DNA from: Gari tellinella
Taxonomy: Eukaryota; Mollusca; Bivalvia; Cardiida; Psammobiidae
NCBI GenBank assembly: GCA_922989275.2
Contig: OV277866.1
Location: 34,799,246-34,863,245 of the forward strand
DNA length: 64,000 bases
Direction: 5' to 3'
Made by a program: the position numbers and the translations under genes. This document shows, piece after piece, positions 43,067-54,147 of the stretch (position 1 is the stretch's first letter; every line of letters starts with the position of its first letter). Under the pieces are notes generated by a model, which worked only from the letters and a program-made list of their open reading frames with translations, searched no databases and was not told the DNA's origin.

Positions 43067-44450
43067 CTAGATATCAACCCCGTAAGATGTAGAACGGGGA
43101 ACATCGCCATCTAGATGAGGATAATTTACAATACTAAAATCAAAATCATCTCGTTTATCGTAAATCGTAGAAGAAACAATTCCGTTATTTATTAAAAGAT
43201 CTAAATCTAAAAATGGTGCCGACAAATATGACTCATTTGTTTTATTAAGGCGTAGTTCTTTTGGGTAAATAAAAGGAAACAACGTATCAAAAAATGAGTT
43301 GTCTATATTAAAAATATCATCTAGATAGCGCGATGTATTGTTAAAGGCTTCGATCATATCTGCCTGTGTATCAGGTTTTAGACTTAGCATGAAGTCCCTC
43401 TCATAACAGTACAAAAATAGGTCTGCGACAAGAGGCGCACAGTTTGTACCCATAGGGATACCAATCACTTGGCGGTATATGGTACTCCCAAAACGTACAT
43501 AAATATTATCCAGAAGAAATGATAGTGATTTACAAACATCGGTGCAAGTCCGAATAGTGTAATGCTTAACCGTGTCATTTGTAAAAAATGCACGATCAGT
43601 ATTACACGCCAGAAATAGTTTCCTTTCTCGGGCAAAAGTCTTTTCAATAAGTTGTATAAGTTTGGCTTTTATTAAACTATGAGGTAAGGTAGTATATAGT
43701 GTTGAAAGGTCATAAGTACTTATATTGCAAGCTTGGTATTTTCTATTTTTAAGCTTCGTCAAAACTTCATTCGAGTTTTTGATAGACCAAAATAGATTAA
43801 GTCCAGAATTTTCGTAAGTCTTTGCACAATACCTTTGAACATGTTCTTTGATTTTAATTAAAGACGATGTCAAAAGTTTGGAAAGCTTAGTAGTAGTACA
43901 TGCACTTGAATTAGCAATGAAACGGGACTTATATGGAGTTTTGTGGAGTTTTTGTATCCAGTACATTGTAGGAAGTTTGTTACATGTAATGTTGACTTCA
44001 GCTTTTAATTGTACACATGTATCAAGATGATCAGATACTACATTACGTTCCGTTAAATGGGTTGATGTGTAGGAATTGGTATTTACAAGTATCAACATAA
44101 TGTAATCGTCATACAATTATCACATTATTGGATGCTTTGTCTGCAGGAACGAGTACATATTTGGAATGAAAGTCTTGTATGCCCTTCTTTAAGTGACGAA
44201 TGCTAAATTTAGGTTTAGGTGGTAAAAGATGGTTATTGGATAATTAGAGCGAAATCCGGGTATCGATAATATCAAAAATTAATTATTTCCATTTTGAAAG
44301 AGCGTCATTTTCAACATGGTATCTTCGGCACCAGTTGGTACTATAATTATTCAAAGCTTCCGAAATATGATTGCGGCAAGTATCGAAATCAATTAAGGCA
44401 GGTAATCTAAATTTAGGTCCCTTACTCAAAAGCGCTCTGATACGTTAATC
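43067..44450 (-). pseudogene. Penelope-like reverse transcriptase
   Basis: The main open part is 44116-43067. It has STYDLSTLYTTLPHSLI (motif A), IPMGTNCAPLVADLFLYCYE (motif B), SRYLDDIFNID (motif C) and SAPFLDLDLLI, as in Penelope-like elements. The region 44450-44117 continues the fold N-terminally in broken frames (HSKYVLVPADKASNNVIIV). A TAG closes the frame at about 43064-43066. The C-terminal extension then continues to about 42690 and matches 22665-23021. It copies RNA at a nicked target in active relatives. Confidence 0.85.
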
Positions 44451-45110
44451 TTAAATGATATCAAAATTGCCTGTTATTATATGACCCACTGGAGCGTAAC
44501 AAAATTTAGAAGAGGTACAGTCACATCTATCTGGTGTGTTTTCGAGAATTTTAAGATCAGAAACAATTTTATTGTAGTTAAAAATTAACCCTCTTACAGA
44601 TTTATTATACTTATAGCAAATAATAGGTGGTTCAAGATTTTTGAAATAATTTGGAATAGCATTCATCACATTTTTGTTTCGGGGAATATTTTGTAAATGT
44701 ATGAAATCAATACCTTTATTTATAAAAGGGACCTTAATGAAATATCTTTTGTGATCGTTTAAAGACTCAATATGAGGTCTGAGAACATGCTGAGTATAAC
44801 TTTGTATTAAACCCGCAGTAAAATACAGAGGATCTGTGCGTAAAATTATTCCATCAGCCGTGTCGTCAATATCTCTTAAAGACGACAATGACAACGAAGA
44901 AATCCGAGAAAGCATTTTATGTTTACCAGAAAGTAACAGCAGATTTTGCAAATCTGTTTTAGAAACCGACTTACGCGATTTACGTTCAATATTTCCAATT
45001 ATACGAATACCATGCCATCTAGATTTACGGTTGCGTGTAGAATAAATCGAAAAAATATCAATAGAAGGTTCTTTTGAAATATTGCCAGATTGGTATATAT
45101 TATCATTCAA
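44451..45110 (-). pseudogene. Penelope-like linker region with C-x-C motif
   Basis: A 219-residue open stretch joining the nuclease and the reverse transcriptase: SYTQHVLRPHIESLNDHKRY, HLQNIPRNKNVMNAIPNYFK, then RCDCTSSKFCYAPVGHIITG. The C-x-C-x6-C with a following histidine is a zinc-like motif typical of these elements. It is in the same polyprotein as its neighbours but separated by a stop. Confidence 0.7.
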
Positions 45111-45227
45111 GCCTAAAGGAAAGGGTGTCTGTAAAGCGTTAATCCATTTTAATTCCGTTATAAATCTAGCTTTACATTTGAAACTATTAGTAGCATTTTT
45201 ATCATACGTAATAATTATGTTCGACAG

Positions 45228-45430
45228 GTTGAATTGAAATAAAATCTAATCCATGTCCAGATTTTCTAAAATGTTGATAAAAAAAGATCCTCAGTTTTTT
45301 GTTTCTACAAGTACGAAGATGTTCATTAAACCTAGTTTTGAGGGGACGACCGGTTTGCCCAACATACTGGACACCACAACCTGGTGCTTTTCAAGTTAAC
45401 ACGTATATAATATGATTAGTTCGTCAGTTG
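45228..45430 (-). pseudogene. N-terminal GIY-YIG-like nuclease domain
   Basis: It reads HIIYVLT, a TGA, then KAPGCGVQYVGQTGRPLKTR, FNEHLRTC and YQHFRKSGHGLDF. The paired IIYVLT ... QYVGQT strands and the downstream arginine and histidine fit the GIY-YIG fold. The TGA probably replaces a cysteine codon. Confidence 0.7.
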
Positions 45431-45516
45431 ATGTCTGAATCTATGACAACACTAAATAATCTACCGTTTACTGATGATTTTATAGTAGACTTGCAAGATA
45501 AATAATTGCAACACGC

Positions 45517-45870
45517 TCACCTCTTAGCATTGCACTTTTCAATAATAGGATGCACTCTACGTTTTTTGTTCAGTGGTCGTAATAAAACTGAATTATTGCG
45601 CTGAATATAATATTTTAGAGGTGAAAGCACCACTTTTGGACCATTATGAAAACAATTATTAATAGAAAGAGATGGAATGTGAAAAGAAGATGCCGAATAG
45701 AGCTTAAGTGGTGTTAACTGTACGCACGGCTGTAGTGATACAAAATTAGTATTATTTCTAGGGATATGAACAGAACACACAGAGTGCATTCTAAGTGGTG
45801 TAAGTGGTATTATTAGTTTTTTGTTAGTTTGTAGTACCATGTTTAAGAGAAGTAAGTGAGCACCTGCCAC
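45517..45870 (-). CDS. N-terminal ORF of the Penelope-like element
   Basis: 117 codons with no known domain. It contains repeated PLR/PLKxYxxSxHIP-like motifs and a basic end (LRPLNKKRRVHPIIEKC). It is a low-complexity basic leader that likely belongs to the same polyprotein as the nuclease. The start is uncertain. Confidence 0.4.
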   Translation of the reverse strand: MAGAHLLLLNMVLQTNKKLIIPLTPLRMHSVCSVHIPRNNTNFVSLQPCVQLTPLKLYSASSFHIPSLSINNCFHNGPKVVLSPLKYYIQRNNSVLLRPLNKKRRVHPIIEKCNAKR

Positions 45871-45883
45871 TCTGTATCGACTA

Positions 45884-46045
45884 TAACTCTACAGAAAGTA
45901 AGTTCGAAATTTATTATAAAGTAATTCCAATTTGAAAAATGTAAAGATTGAAAATGGTTAATGTAATTATAACTCTACAGAAAGAAAGTTCGAAATTTAT
46001 TATAAAGTAATTCCAATTGGAAAGTGTAAAGACTGAAAATGGTTA
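45884..46045. repeat. 86-bp tandem duplication in the Penelope-like 5' UTR
   Basis: Two copies of ataactctacagaaag...gaaaatggttaat, offset by 86 bp, with a few differences. Confidence 0.7.
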
Positions 46046-46316
46046 ATTTTAGTAGTGAAAAAAGTAACTGGTGCGACGTGAGTAACTCATCGCAATACCT
46101 TATATGTAAAGAGATAATGAAGAACCGGTACAATACCGAAGCTCATCTGACCATCGGTACATAGCGACCTACCATACGGTGCAAGAAAGAAAGACAAAGA
46201 GACGAGTTGTACAACAAGTGCACGCTCCTGCAGGAGGAATGATAACACTATTGATTAAATGTACGGGGCGACGTTTTAAAACCTTCACACGGTACAAGTA
46301 ACACTATTGTGGCAAC

Positions 46317-46606
46317 AAATAAATACGAAAGACTCAAGCAGGAAACACAACACAAACAATACACCCACCTCTCAAGCAGAACACACACACAGTCACACAC
46401 ACAGTCATACCACAACAAACACACACACACACACACGCAATACCATTCCTTCATCTACACACTAAATAGAAAACAACACGCAAGACAAACATAAAGTAAA
46501 GTGAATATAGGAGCCCGCCTTGGTACGGTCAGTAGCAAGCAATATTTAATTATAAATTAATTAATTATTAACAACCACTGGGTTTAGGGGCGCCCAACCT
46601 CAGATT
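46317..46606 (-). repeat. Pseudo-LTR: tail copy at the 5' end of the Penelope-like element
   Basis: It matches 23378-23655 in order and orientation relative to the element, including ggttgggcgcccctaaacc, the GT-rich tract and the tttcctgcttgagtcttt end. Tandem tail copies at the 5' side are a known trait of Penelope-like elements. Confidence 0.7.
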
Positions 46607-46753
46607 ATACAATGTAATTACATACTTTGGTATTCTTTATTCAATACCGTTATAACAACCTGTGGACAAAACGCTGTTGAACTGTGTAAGCTATTGTTGC
46701 ACTGCTATTGTCACACGGTATTAGCATAGCAATTAAGTTACCACAAGTTAACA

Positions 46754-47899
46754 ATGGGTGTTGATATCTCAACATATAGGGTTCGTATTGGTCTTCACTA
46801 TGGCAGGTTTGGAAATCGGCGTCTGTGCAAACCGATGAAGCATGGTATATACACACCGTATACTCGCTCTACTGATGTACACTACCGAACGGTGGTGATG
46901 TTTATGGTACTTATCCCTCTGACTATAATATGTAAATATACTGTATTAGTGAATACGTTGTACACCCAAACAAACTGTTCAATTGGACCAAATGTCATCA
47001 ATGGATCTGACTCGGCATGTGCTTTCAATGTTCAGCGACTTAAGATGCTACTTGCAAATGACATAGAGTCAAACCCTGGTCCAGCCGATTTTGATACTTT
47101 GCCCCGAGCAATTAAGGAATCTGAAACAAATCTCTCAGCCCAGATGAAATTGGTGCAATCTGACATTCACGAGATAAAAACTGAGATGCTGACAATTAAG
47201 AATGAACAAGATTCTCTAAAATCGCAATTAAGTGATGTTCAAGGCAAACAAGATGATATTGAAAGCAGTTTGAAAGCCACAGATAATACTGTTAATTACC
47301 TAGATGAGATTATGGAGACGATGCAACTAGATGTAGACCACTTAATAAAGGCCACATAATCACATGACGATTCGCTAAGTGAAATCAAGACAGAAATTGA
47401 AAACTTAAACAAAAAGTCAATTGCCAATAACATGAGAATATTTGGTTTAAATATTGATGCTAAAGCTAGCGAAAACGACCGAAAAGTCCATATCATGAAG
47501 AATGTTCTAAATGTAGCGCGTCCAGATATACATTGGGTTGTCGACGATATAAAATACGTGCGTATATATGAAAATGGCGATAACACCTCTCCTCTAGTGA
47601 TTGTTTCCTTCCGTTTTGATGATGATAAATTCCGAGTTTACGCGGGGAGAGACGAACTGCGTAAATCATTTATACGAGTTGGAGATGTCATGACTTATGA
47701 GCAAAGAAAAGCGTTGAAAAGACTGAAAGCTGAAGGTAAAGCAGGCTATTATCATAAAGGAGCATTACATATTAAACCTGACAGTGAAACAACCCCCAGT
47801 ACTGATAAACGTGAATTTCGTACGGCAGTCCGTAAACTTAATGCTAACCCAAATCAAACGGTAAATAATGATCATGTTGAGTCAATAGAAGTAGACTGA
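46754..47899 (+). pseudogene. LINE ORF1 with N-terminal hydrophobic segment and 2A-like sequence
   Basis: N-terminal residues 1-109: a basic stretch, then the hydrophobic FMVLIPLTIICKYTVLV. A 2A-like motif follows, NDIESNPGP, coded at 47057-47083, where the ribosome would skip between G and P. A coiled coil comes next (ESETNLSAQMKLVQSDIHEI and on to about 47340), a TAA at 47357-47359, and in the same frame an RNA-binding part: NMRIFGLNIDAKASENDRKV, PLVIVSFRFDDDKF and the basic EQRKALKRLKAEGKAGYY. The layout is coiled coil plus RRM-like plus C-terminal domain, as in ORF1 chaperones of LINEs. Confidence 0.75.
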
Positions 47900-48049
47900 T
47901 AGGAGAAGAACCTAATAAGCAATTGCTTTCGTTCTAATCCTAATGATCTATGTATGACTTAAACATGTGTTTGTATTACGAAATAAAATATGTTTAAACT
48001 AATAGAAGTAGACTAGGGATCAGGCCGAGGCCCACACAGACTGAACTTA

Positions 48050-51000
48050 ATGTGCTGGAATATTGAAGGTGTGACAAATAAGTTAGAATTTGAAGAAGTT
48101 GTCACCTATTTAAAGTCATTTGAAATATTTGGGTTAATTGAAACCTGGCAAGCTGATCATGATAAGATTACCATGTTATTTCCTGAGTTTAATTGTTTCT
48201 ACAAGAATGCTTTTAAATATGGATCTAGAGGAAGAGCAGTGGCCGGAATCTGTGTTTTTGTCCACAAAACCTTACATACGTTTTGTGAACAATTAAACAC
48301 AGATTCCAAGTTCATGCTATTCCTGAAACTTAATAAAGATTTAATTGATGATGTAAAAGATACTGTTCTGTGTTTCACATATTTACCACCGGAAAACTCT
48401 CCGGCATATAATAATGACCAGTTGAAAGGGATTGATCTTCTAGAATACGAATTAAGTATGTTAGATCTTAACCTGTCTAACACACACCTAATAGTAATTG
48501 GTGATCTAAATGCCAGAACTGGAACTGAGTCAGACTGTATTGAGGTAGGCCATAATATTCCAGAATTTATTGAATATGAAGACTTATGGTTGTCAAACGT
48601 TTCAGCTAGATCATCCTGTGACACTAATATAAACAGTGCAGGTAGAAAACTTCTAGACTTTTGTAAAGTGTATGGAATGTTAATTGTTAATGGAAGATGC
48701 GGGAACGATAAAGGTGTTGGTAATTTTACATTTGCAAATGCAAATGGTAGCAGTGTGATAGACTATATACTTGCGACTGGGGGTGTTATGGATAGCCTAA
48801 GCAAATTTAGTGTTGGTGAAAGGACAGAATCGTGCCATTTTACTTTGCAGGTATCCATAGAGTCTAAACACCTCCCAGTGAATCAACTAGTAACTGATCA
48901 GGACAAATGTGTTAATAAGCCAGTTTATACATTTACTGATACAAACATTGCAAAGCTTAGAGACAATCTTATGATATTTTCAAAAGACAATTTAGTACAT
49001 ATCACAAACTGTTTAAACAATATGGGTGAGCAAATCGACGATATACTAGATATAATGAAGGTTGTCGATAATGCACTATCAGTTTGTAAAAAAACCAGTT
49101 AGGTCTAATAAGAGAAGGCCGCAGCCGCCATGGTTTGATAAGGAGTGTTCGAGCAGGAAAAGAGATAAAACTAAAGCCCTGCGAAAATACAGGCAAAACC
49201 GAACCGCAACAAACTTAGAGTTTTACATGAGTTGTAAACAAAGATTTAAGGTACATTGTCAATCTAAAAAGACTAGTATGTATGCCAAACAGTTAGATGA
49301 CTTGTGTAACTGCTCAAATAGCCCCAGATCCTTTTGGAAAGTTCTTAAACGCATTACAAATTCTAATACATGGCAGGCAAATATTAATATAGATGAATGG
49401 AAAGAACATTTTGAAACATTATTCCAGTGTGATGACATTGCCAACAAAAACAATTTTGATGTTTTAGATGAAGATGAAGATTTGGATGAGATCAGAAATG
49501 CAATTTTTTATTTAGATATAAAAGATGAAGAGGTTGCAATGAGTATTAAGTCATTAAATAGCTCAAAGGCACCAGGTTAGGATGGTATCCCTCCTGGTTT
49601 CTTTAAGCATTCCATGGATATTTTAATGCCTATTATGGTAAGGTTATTTAATAGATTGTTTTTAAATGGTGAATTTCCAACGGCATGGGGTAGTGCAGTT
49701 TAAGTGCCAATATTTAAGAAAGGCGACCGAGAAAATCCTGAAAATTACCGTGGTATATCTCATTTAGATATATTTGGTAAAATTTATACCAGTGTAATTA
49801 ACAGACGACTCTCTTTTTTTGCCAATGTTTTTAATAAGATTGACGAGTCACAGTCAGGTTTCAGAGAAGGTTATTCAACAATAGACAACGCATTTGTTTT
49901 GCAATCGATAATATCCAAGCAGCTGACTAAAAAAAGGGTAAATTATATGTTGCATTCGTAGATTTCAAAACGGCCTTTGATTCAGTGCAAAGGAGTAAAC
50001 TATGGGAAGTTCTTCAAAGTGCTGATATAAAAGGTAATCTTTTGCGGGCTTTAACTGCTATGTACCAGAACGTGAAATCATGTGTTAAATACAATGGTAA
50101 GACATCTGAGTATTTTGACTGTCCAGTTGAACTCAAACAAGGCTGTTTAGCATCTCCGAAACTATTTCTATTTTTTATTAATGAGCTATCCTTAACAATG
50201 AAACAAAATAAAGACTTAAAAGGAATTCAGCTCCAGCCAAATGATATTGAAATTCTGCTTCTAATGTTTGCAGATGATGTGGCTCTTATGGCAGACACGG
50301 TTAGAGAACTCCAAAAGCAGTTAAATGTTTTGAATGAGTTTTGCCAAACAAGCTGTATTAATGTTAATACACAGAAAACGAAAGTAATGGTGTTTAAAAA
50401 GGGGGTATGCTATCTAGACACGAAAAAAAGACATACAGAGGGGAAGTCTTACAAATAGTAAATACATTTACATACGTCGGTGTTACATTTACTTCTCGTC
50501 TTTCTCTCAATGAAATGGCTACAGACTTGGCCACAAAAGCAAAGAGGGCATTAATTTCAATATTAACCTCCCTTTACCAACATGGTCAACTACCGTATAG
50601 TATCTTTTTCAAGTTGTTTGATTCTAAAAGCTTACCAGTTGTTTTATATGGTGCTGAGATTTGGGGATACAGTTCCAGAACTAGTTCAGAAACAGTTTTA
50701 CATTATGCATGTAAGAGATATTTGTGTACGAGTAAACACTCAACAAATGCTGCTGTCCTAGGAGATTGTGAGCGTTTTCCGATAGCAATATAAAGTGCTA
50801 GGAGGTACATAAAATACTGGTTTAAAATCACAAAAATGTCTGATACGAGGTATGTCAAAAATATTACAATATGCTTTTGAAAATGCCGAATGATGGTTAT
50901 TTTAACTGGTCATCGGAAGTGAAAAACCTTCTATGTGAATATGGTTTTGCATATATTTGGTATAACCAAGGTACTGATAACGAAAAATTGTTTTTAATAC

Positions 51001-51436
51001 TGTTTGTACAGAGGATGAAAGATACACATTTACGAAACTGGTACAGTTATGTTGAGACCTGTTCTAAATGTTCATACGAACGTGAGATTTTCCTGGATGT
51101 TTTAACAGTAAGAAATTCAGACACTGTTACGCTCAGTTCAGAACAGGTATACATGAACTGGAAATAGAAAGGGGGCGGTATAGGAACATACCAAGAGAAG
51201 AACGCTTGTGTAGGGTTTGTTCAAATGGTGATGTTGAAGATGAGTTTCACTTTCTGTTTATTTGTAGTGTTTATGCAGATTTAAGAGATAGTTTTATACC
51301 TAGAAACGTATATAATAACCCATCCTTACAGAAAATGTACAATATGCTAGCAACAACAAAAGAAGCAAAACTTAGAAATTCTGCTCAATATATATATTAT
51401 GCTCTTGCTTTGAAACGACAGATATTAAATACTTAA
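48050..51436 (+). pseudogene. LINE ORF2: endonuclease and reverse transcriptase
   Basis: Endonuclease at 48050-48880: CWNIEGVTNKL, GLIETW (catalytic glutamate), IVIGDLNARTG, VIDYILATG and CHFTL. A linker follows, then the reverse transcriptase: VPIFKKGDRENPENYRGIS, SQSGFREGYSTIDN, DFKTAFDSV across a frameshift near 49945, ELKQGCLASP and FADDVALMAD. The C-terminus has CRVCSNGDVEDEFHFLFICS. Breaks are a frameshift near 49090, TAG at 49578, TAA at 49701, frameshifts near 49945 and 50400, and stops at 50791 and 51165. Confidence 0.85.
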
Positions 51437-51767
51437 GCATTTATATAGTACACCCAAACTATGATTTAGTATACTACCGGTATACATGTATGTGTTGATA
51501 TATAAATCTGAATAAGGGGAGATCCTTTGAAAGCACAGAAAACAAAGCAAATACTGAAAATTGCAGACTCGGTTTAATTGAGTCTGTTCATGAGCAATAC
51601 TGAAATGTGCAACAGTGCTCACGCCCCCTAAAATCTATATCTCACGTATCTATATATAAAACAATCCAATACTACTCTACTACATTGATTGTATATTATG
51701 CTTTGTCTGTATTTCTTGTACTATGGGCTGGAGGCATGATTGTATAAATAAACAATTTGATTTATTC

Positions 51768-52991
51768 TTTTTAAATTATTCAATTATTATGACAAAATTA
51801 TGTTTTGTAATTCATAGTCACCGCTGTATTTGATGGTAGAGTATCTACTGTTTGTTTCAGCACATTTGGAAATAACTTTTCAATTTATAGTTTGAGACAC
51901 GCAGTTAACAGCGTACTGGTAAAATTCCGCTTACCGAAAAATAACCAATACTGTTCATCACCCATAATTATTGTCAGTGCGATACAGAACGATATAGTTT
52001 GCTGTCGACGTACTTGATGGCTACAACTAGATTGGGTTCCTTTGTGCGCAAATGTGATTGCCGGATTCCGTCAAAAAAGTCGAGAGTAGTAAACACGGCC
52101 CTGTATCACACCGGCATATGGTGATACGATTTTGTGTGCTTTCAATATACTCACAAACAATTAAAACGAGTGTATATGCAGAGACATTTGACTTTCATGT
52201 AGAGCAAATAACTATTTAACGTCACAGCTTAATACGATAACGGTTAACATGCGTATTAATATATACCATCAATTCCGTTGGGCTTATCGGAAACAATGTT
52301 GGCTGAAGTACAAACAGTTGAAAACAGTTATTTCGATACAAAATATTGTATTCCAACTTACAAATACACACCCAGTGAAGAGGAAAGACCCGGTATCACG
52401 GGAAGGCATATAATAAAACTTTGTAAATGTATTCGAATATTTGAAACGTTAAATGCTACTATTAGTCATGGAGCTTCTTATATTGTTTGTGATGTAAAAA
52501 AAAAGGGATATAATGTCCGTTTTCCGTAAACTTTAATTTACATACATGTAGCACCAACACACTGATTATAGTGCTCCCTCTCTACTATAACACCCAATGG
52601 AAGACAAACATGTTGTTCGATGTTCAGTGTGTGTTGTTATAGGGAGGGAAAATTAAGACTTCGCTTACATTTGCAAACAGCTTGAATTAAAACTAGACGC
52701 CTGATCTGGATTCAATCTGTCACTTGTCCTTATATCTCCTTTTCAAATGTCCTCTATTAATTATATAACTTTTTAGGCAAAAGAGCAGACGAGAAATTTA
52801 AGCACATGATATTGCTACAGTTAAAGTACCTTGTTTGGGGAACAGCGAAAATTATTGTTGTAAGGAGGGAATCGTTGTTCGGAGGACCGTTGTAATATAG
52901 GAGCACTGTAGGACTTTTTATTTTAGTGGATTTACGAATTCAAAATGATAATGAATCAAACGCTGTTTTTTTCATGTTTCATCAACAACAG
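51768..52991. other. Intron remainder with MITE, copy C
   Basis: Paralogous to 34368-35589. It contains an open stretch (52278-52529, SYFDTKYCIPTYKYTPSEEE) that I do not recognise and that is shared with B. It also holds a MITE at about 52570-52915 (ctccctctctactataac / atataggagcactgta) with the nested cagacgcctgatctgg palindrome. Confidence 0.5.
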
Positions 52992-53169
52992 ATACAGAGG
53001 ATACAAAACTTTCCATTGTGGCAACAGTATCAAGCCAAGAAAACGCAACTGGCCTCCCAGAATCCCCCAGGAACAAGGAATGAACGTATGTTGTGGCATG
53101 GTACTAAAGTAGGTGCAATTGACAGCATCAACCAACACGGATACAACAGAAGCTATTGTGGTGCCAACG
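52992..53169 (+). CDS. PARP catalytic exon 1 (copy C)
   Basis: 178 nt, acceptor catcaacaacag, GC donor (AACG|GCAAGT). It has IQRIQNFPLWQQYQAKK, RNERMLWHGTK and HGYNRSYCGANG. The triad histidine is in LWHGT. It is open and very similar to copy B. Confidence 0.85.
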
Positions 53170-53845
53170 GCAAGTGTCCCAGGAGCATTTGTTTTTATTA
53201 CCTGAAATGATGTTTGTTACTCCTTATGTACCAGGTCCAGCACGTGCAATCAGTCTGGATTAAGATCAGCCGTCACATAACGGGGTGCGGTGAAAATCCA
53301 AATTATTTGACAATCATATAAAAATCTGAATAAGAGGAGATCCTTTGAAAGCACAGAAAACAAAGCAAATACTGAAAATTGCAGACTACATTTCTGAGTC
53401 AAACTGCAAACTATTCTGAATTTTAGAAACAAAACAAGACGATGTATTAACGATGCTAGTGAAATTTTTAGACGGGTTACGGCGTCATAATAGCAGTGAA
53501 GGAGTTAAACTGTTTGAATATTACTTTGTTGATAAATGTACATGTATATGGTTTTCTTTCTTCGATAGAGACACAATTGCTAATCAATAAATAAATAATA
53601 TTTAAATAAGTTATCCTTCACTTGAACCAATGGTTTAGGAAATACTTGAGCAACTGGCAAGCTAATACTCTTTACAATTGCTATCAATAGCATTCGTCAT
53701 AATCTGGATTACAATTGCCAACTGTCATTTTACCAACCGTCTTTGATTCGGATGTTTTCATTTCACATATTTGCGTTATTAACTTATTGTCTGGTGTGTC
53801 TATACATCATATATTATGGTTTAACCACCCGTTTTCCTTTTTTAG
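53170..53845. other. GC-AG intron, copy C
   Basis: Paralogous to 35768-36638 but without the 209-bp MITE and with an extra 65-bp block at 53323-53387 copied from the LINE 3' region. Confidence 0.65.
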
Positions 53846-54147
53846 GGACTAACTTTGGTCAAGGGGTTTACTTTGCCGAGAAGGCCGTTTCAGCTTGTTA
53901 CAGCACCTTTGCTGCTCCGGACCGTAATGGCATCAAACATATATACCAGTGTAGAGTGCTGACTGGTGAATATACACACGGACGGACAGACATTAGAGCG
54001 CCTCCAGCAAAACCAAGCGGTGGACCACAGGCCATGTACGATTCTCTTGTGGACGACACCAACGCTCCATCCCTATATGTTATTTTAAACGATACTCAGG
54101 CGTACCCAGAATATCTGATTTCGTTCAAGTCCAAACATGCAGTGTAG
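53846..54147 (+). CDS. PARP catalytic exon 2, with native stop (copy C)
   Basis: The acceptor is cctttttttag. It reads TNFGQGVYFAEKAVSACYST (triad tyrosine), KHIYQCRVLTGEYTHG, YDSLVDDTNAPSLYVIL and QAYPEYLISFKSKHAV, then TAG. The third triad position is leucine, giving H-Y-L, typical of mono-ADP-ribosyltransferases. Copy C is the most complete of the array and has no in-frame stop in any exon found, so it may be expressed despite the 10.7-kb intron. Confidence 0.85.

Larger units (their letters stand above)
42328..46606 (-). mobile_element. Naiad-type Penelope-like retroelement, inactive
   Basis: Minus-strand element of 4.28 kb. Against copy B the target lost about 13 bp (gtttactcatacg). From its 5' end it has a tail copy (46606-46317) acting as a pseudo-LTR, a 5' UTR with an 86-bp tandem duplication, an N-terminal unknown ORF, a GIY-YIG-like domain, a linker with a C-x-C motif, a reverse transcriptase, a C-terminal extension, a 3' UTR and a short tail end. 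The nuclease upstream of the reverse transcriptase is the permuted order described for the Naiad/Chlamys clade of Penelope-like elements. Several stops and frameshifts inactivate it. Confidence 0.8.
46643..51760 (+). mobile_element. CR1-like LINE with a 2A-like peptide, inactive
   Basis: 5,118 bp flanked by tttattc (46636-46642, 51761-51767), with the uninterrupted target in copy B near 34358-34376. ORF1 is 46754-47899 and ORF2 is 48050-51436. There are several stops and frameshifts. It ends gtataaataaacaatttga without a long A tail. The clade is called CR1-like on the ORF1 2A peptide, the endonuclease style and the C-terminal cysteine motif; a tree could place it elsewhere among jockey-group LINEs. 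Confidence 0.8.
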
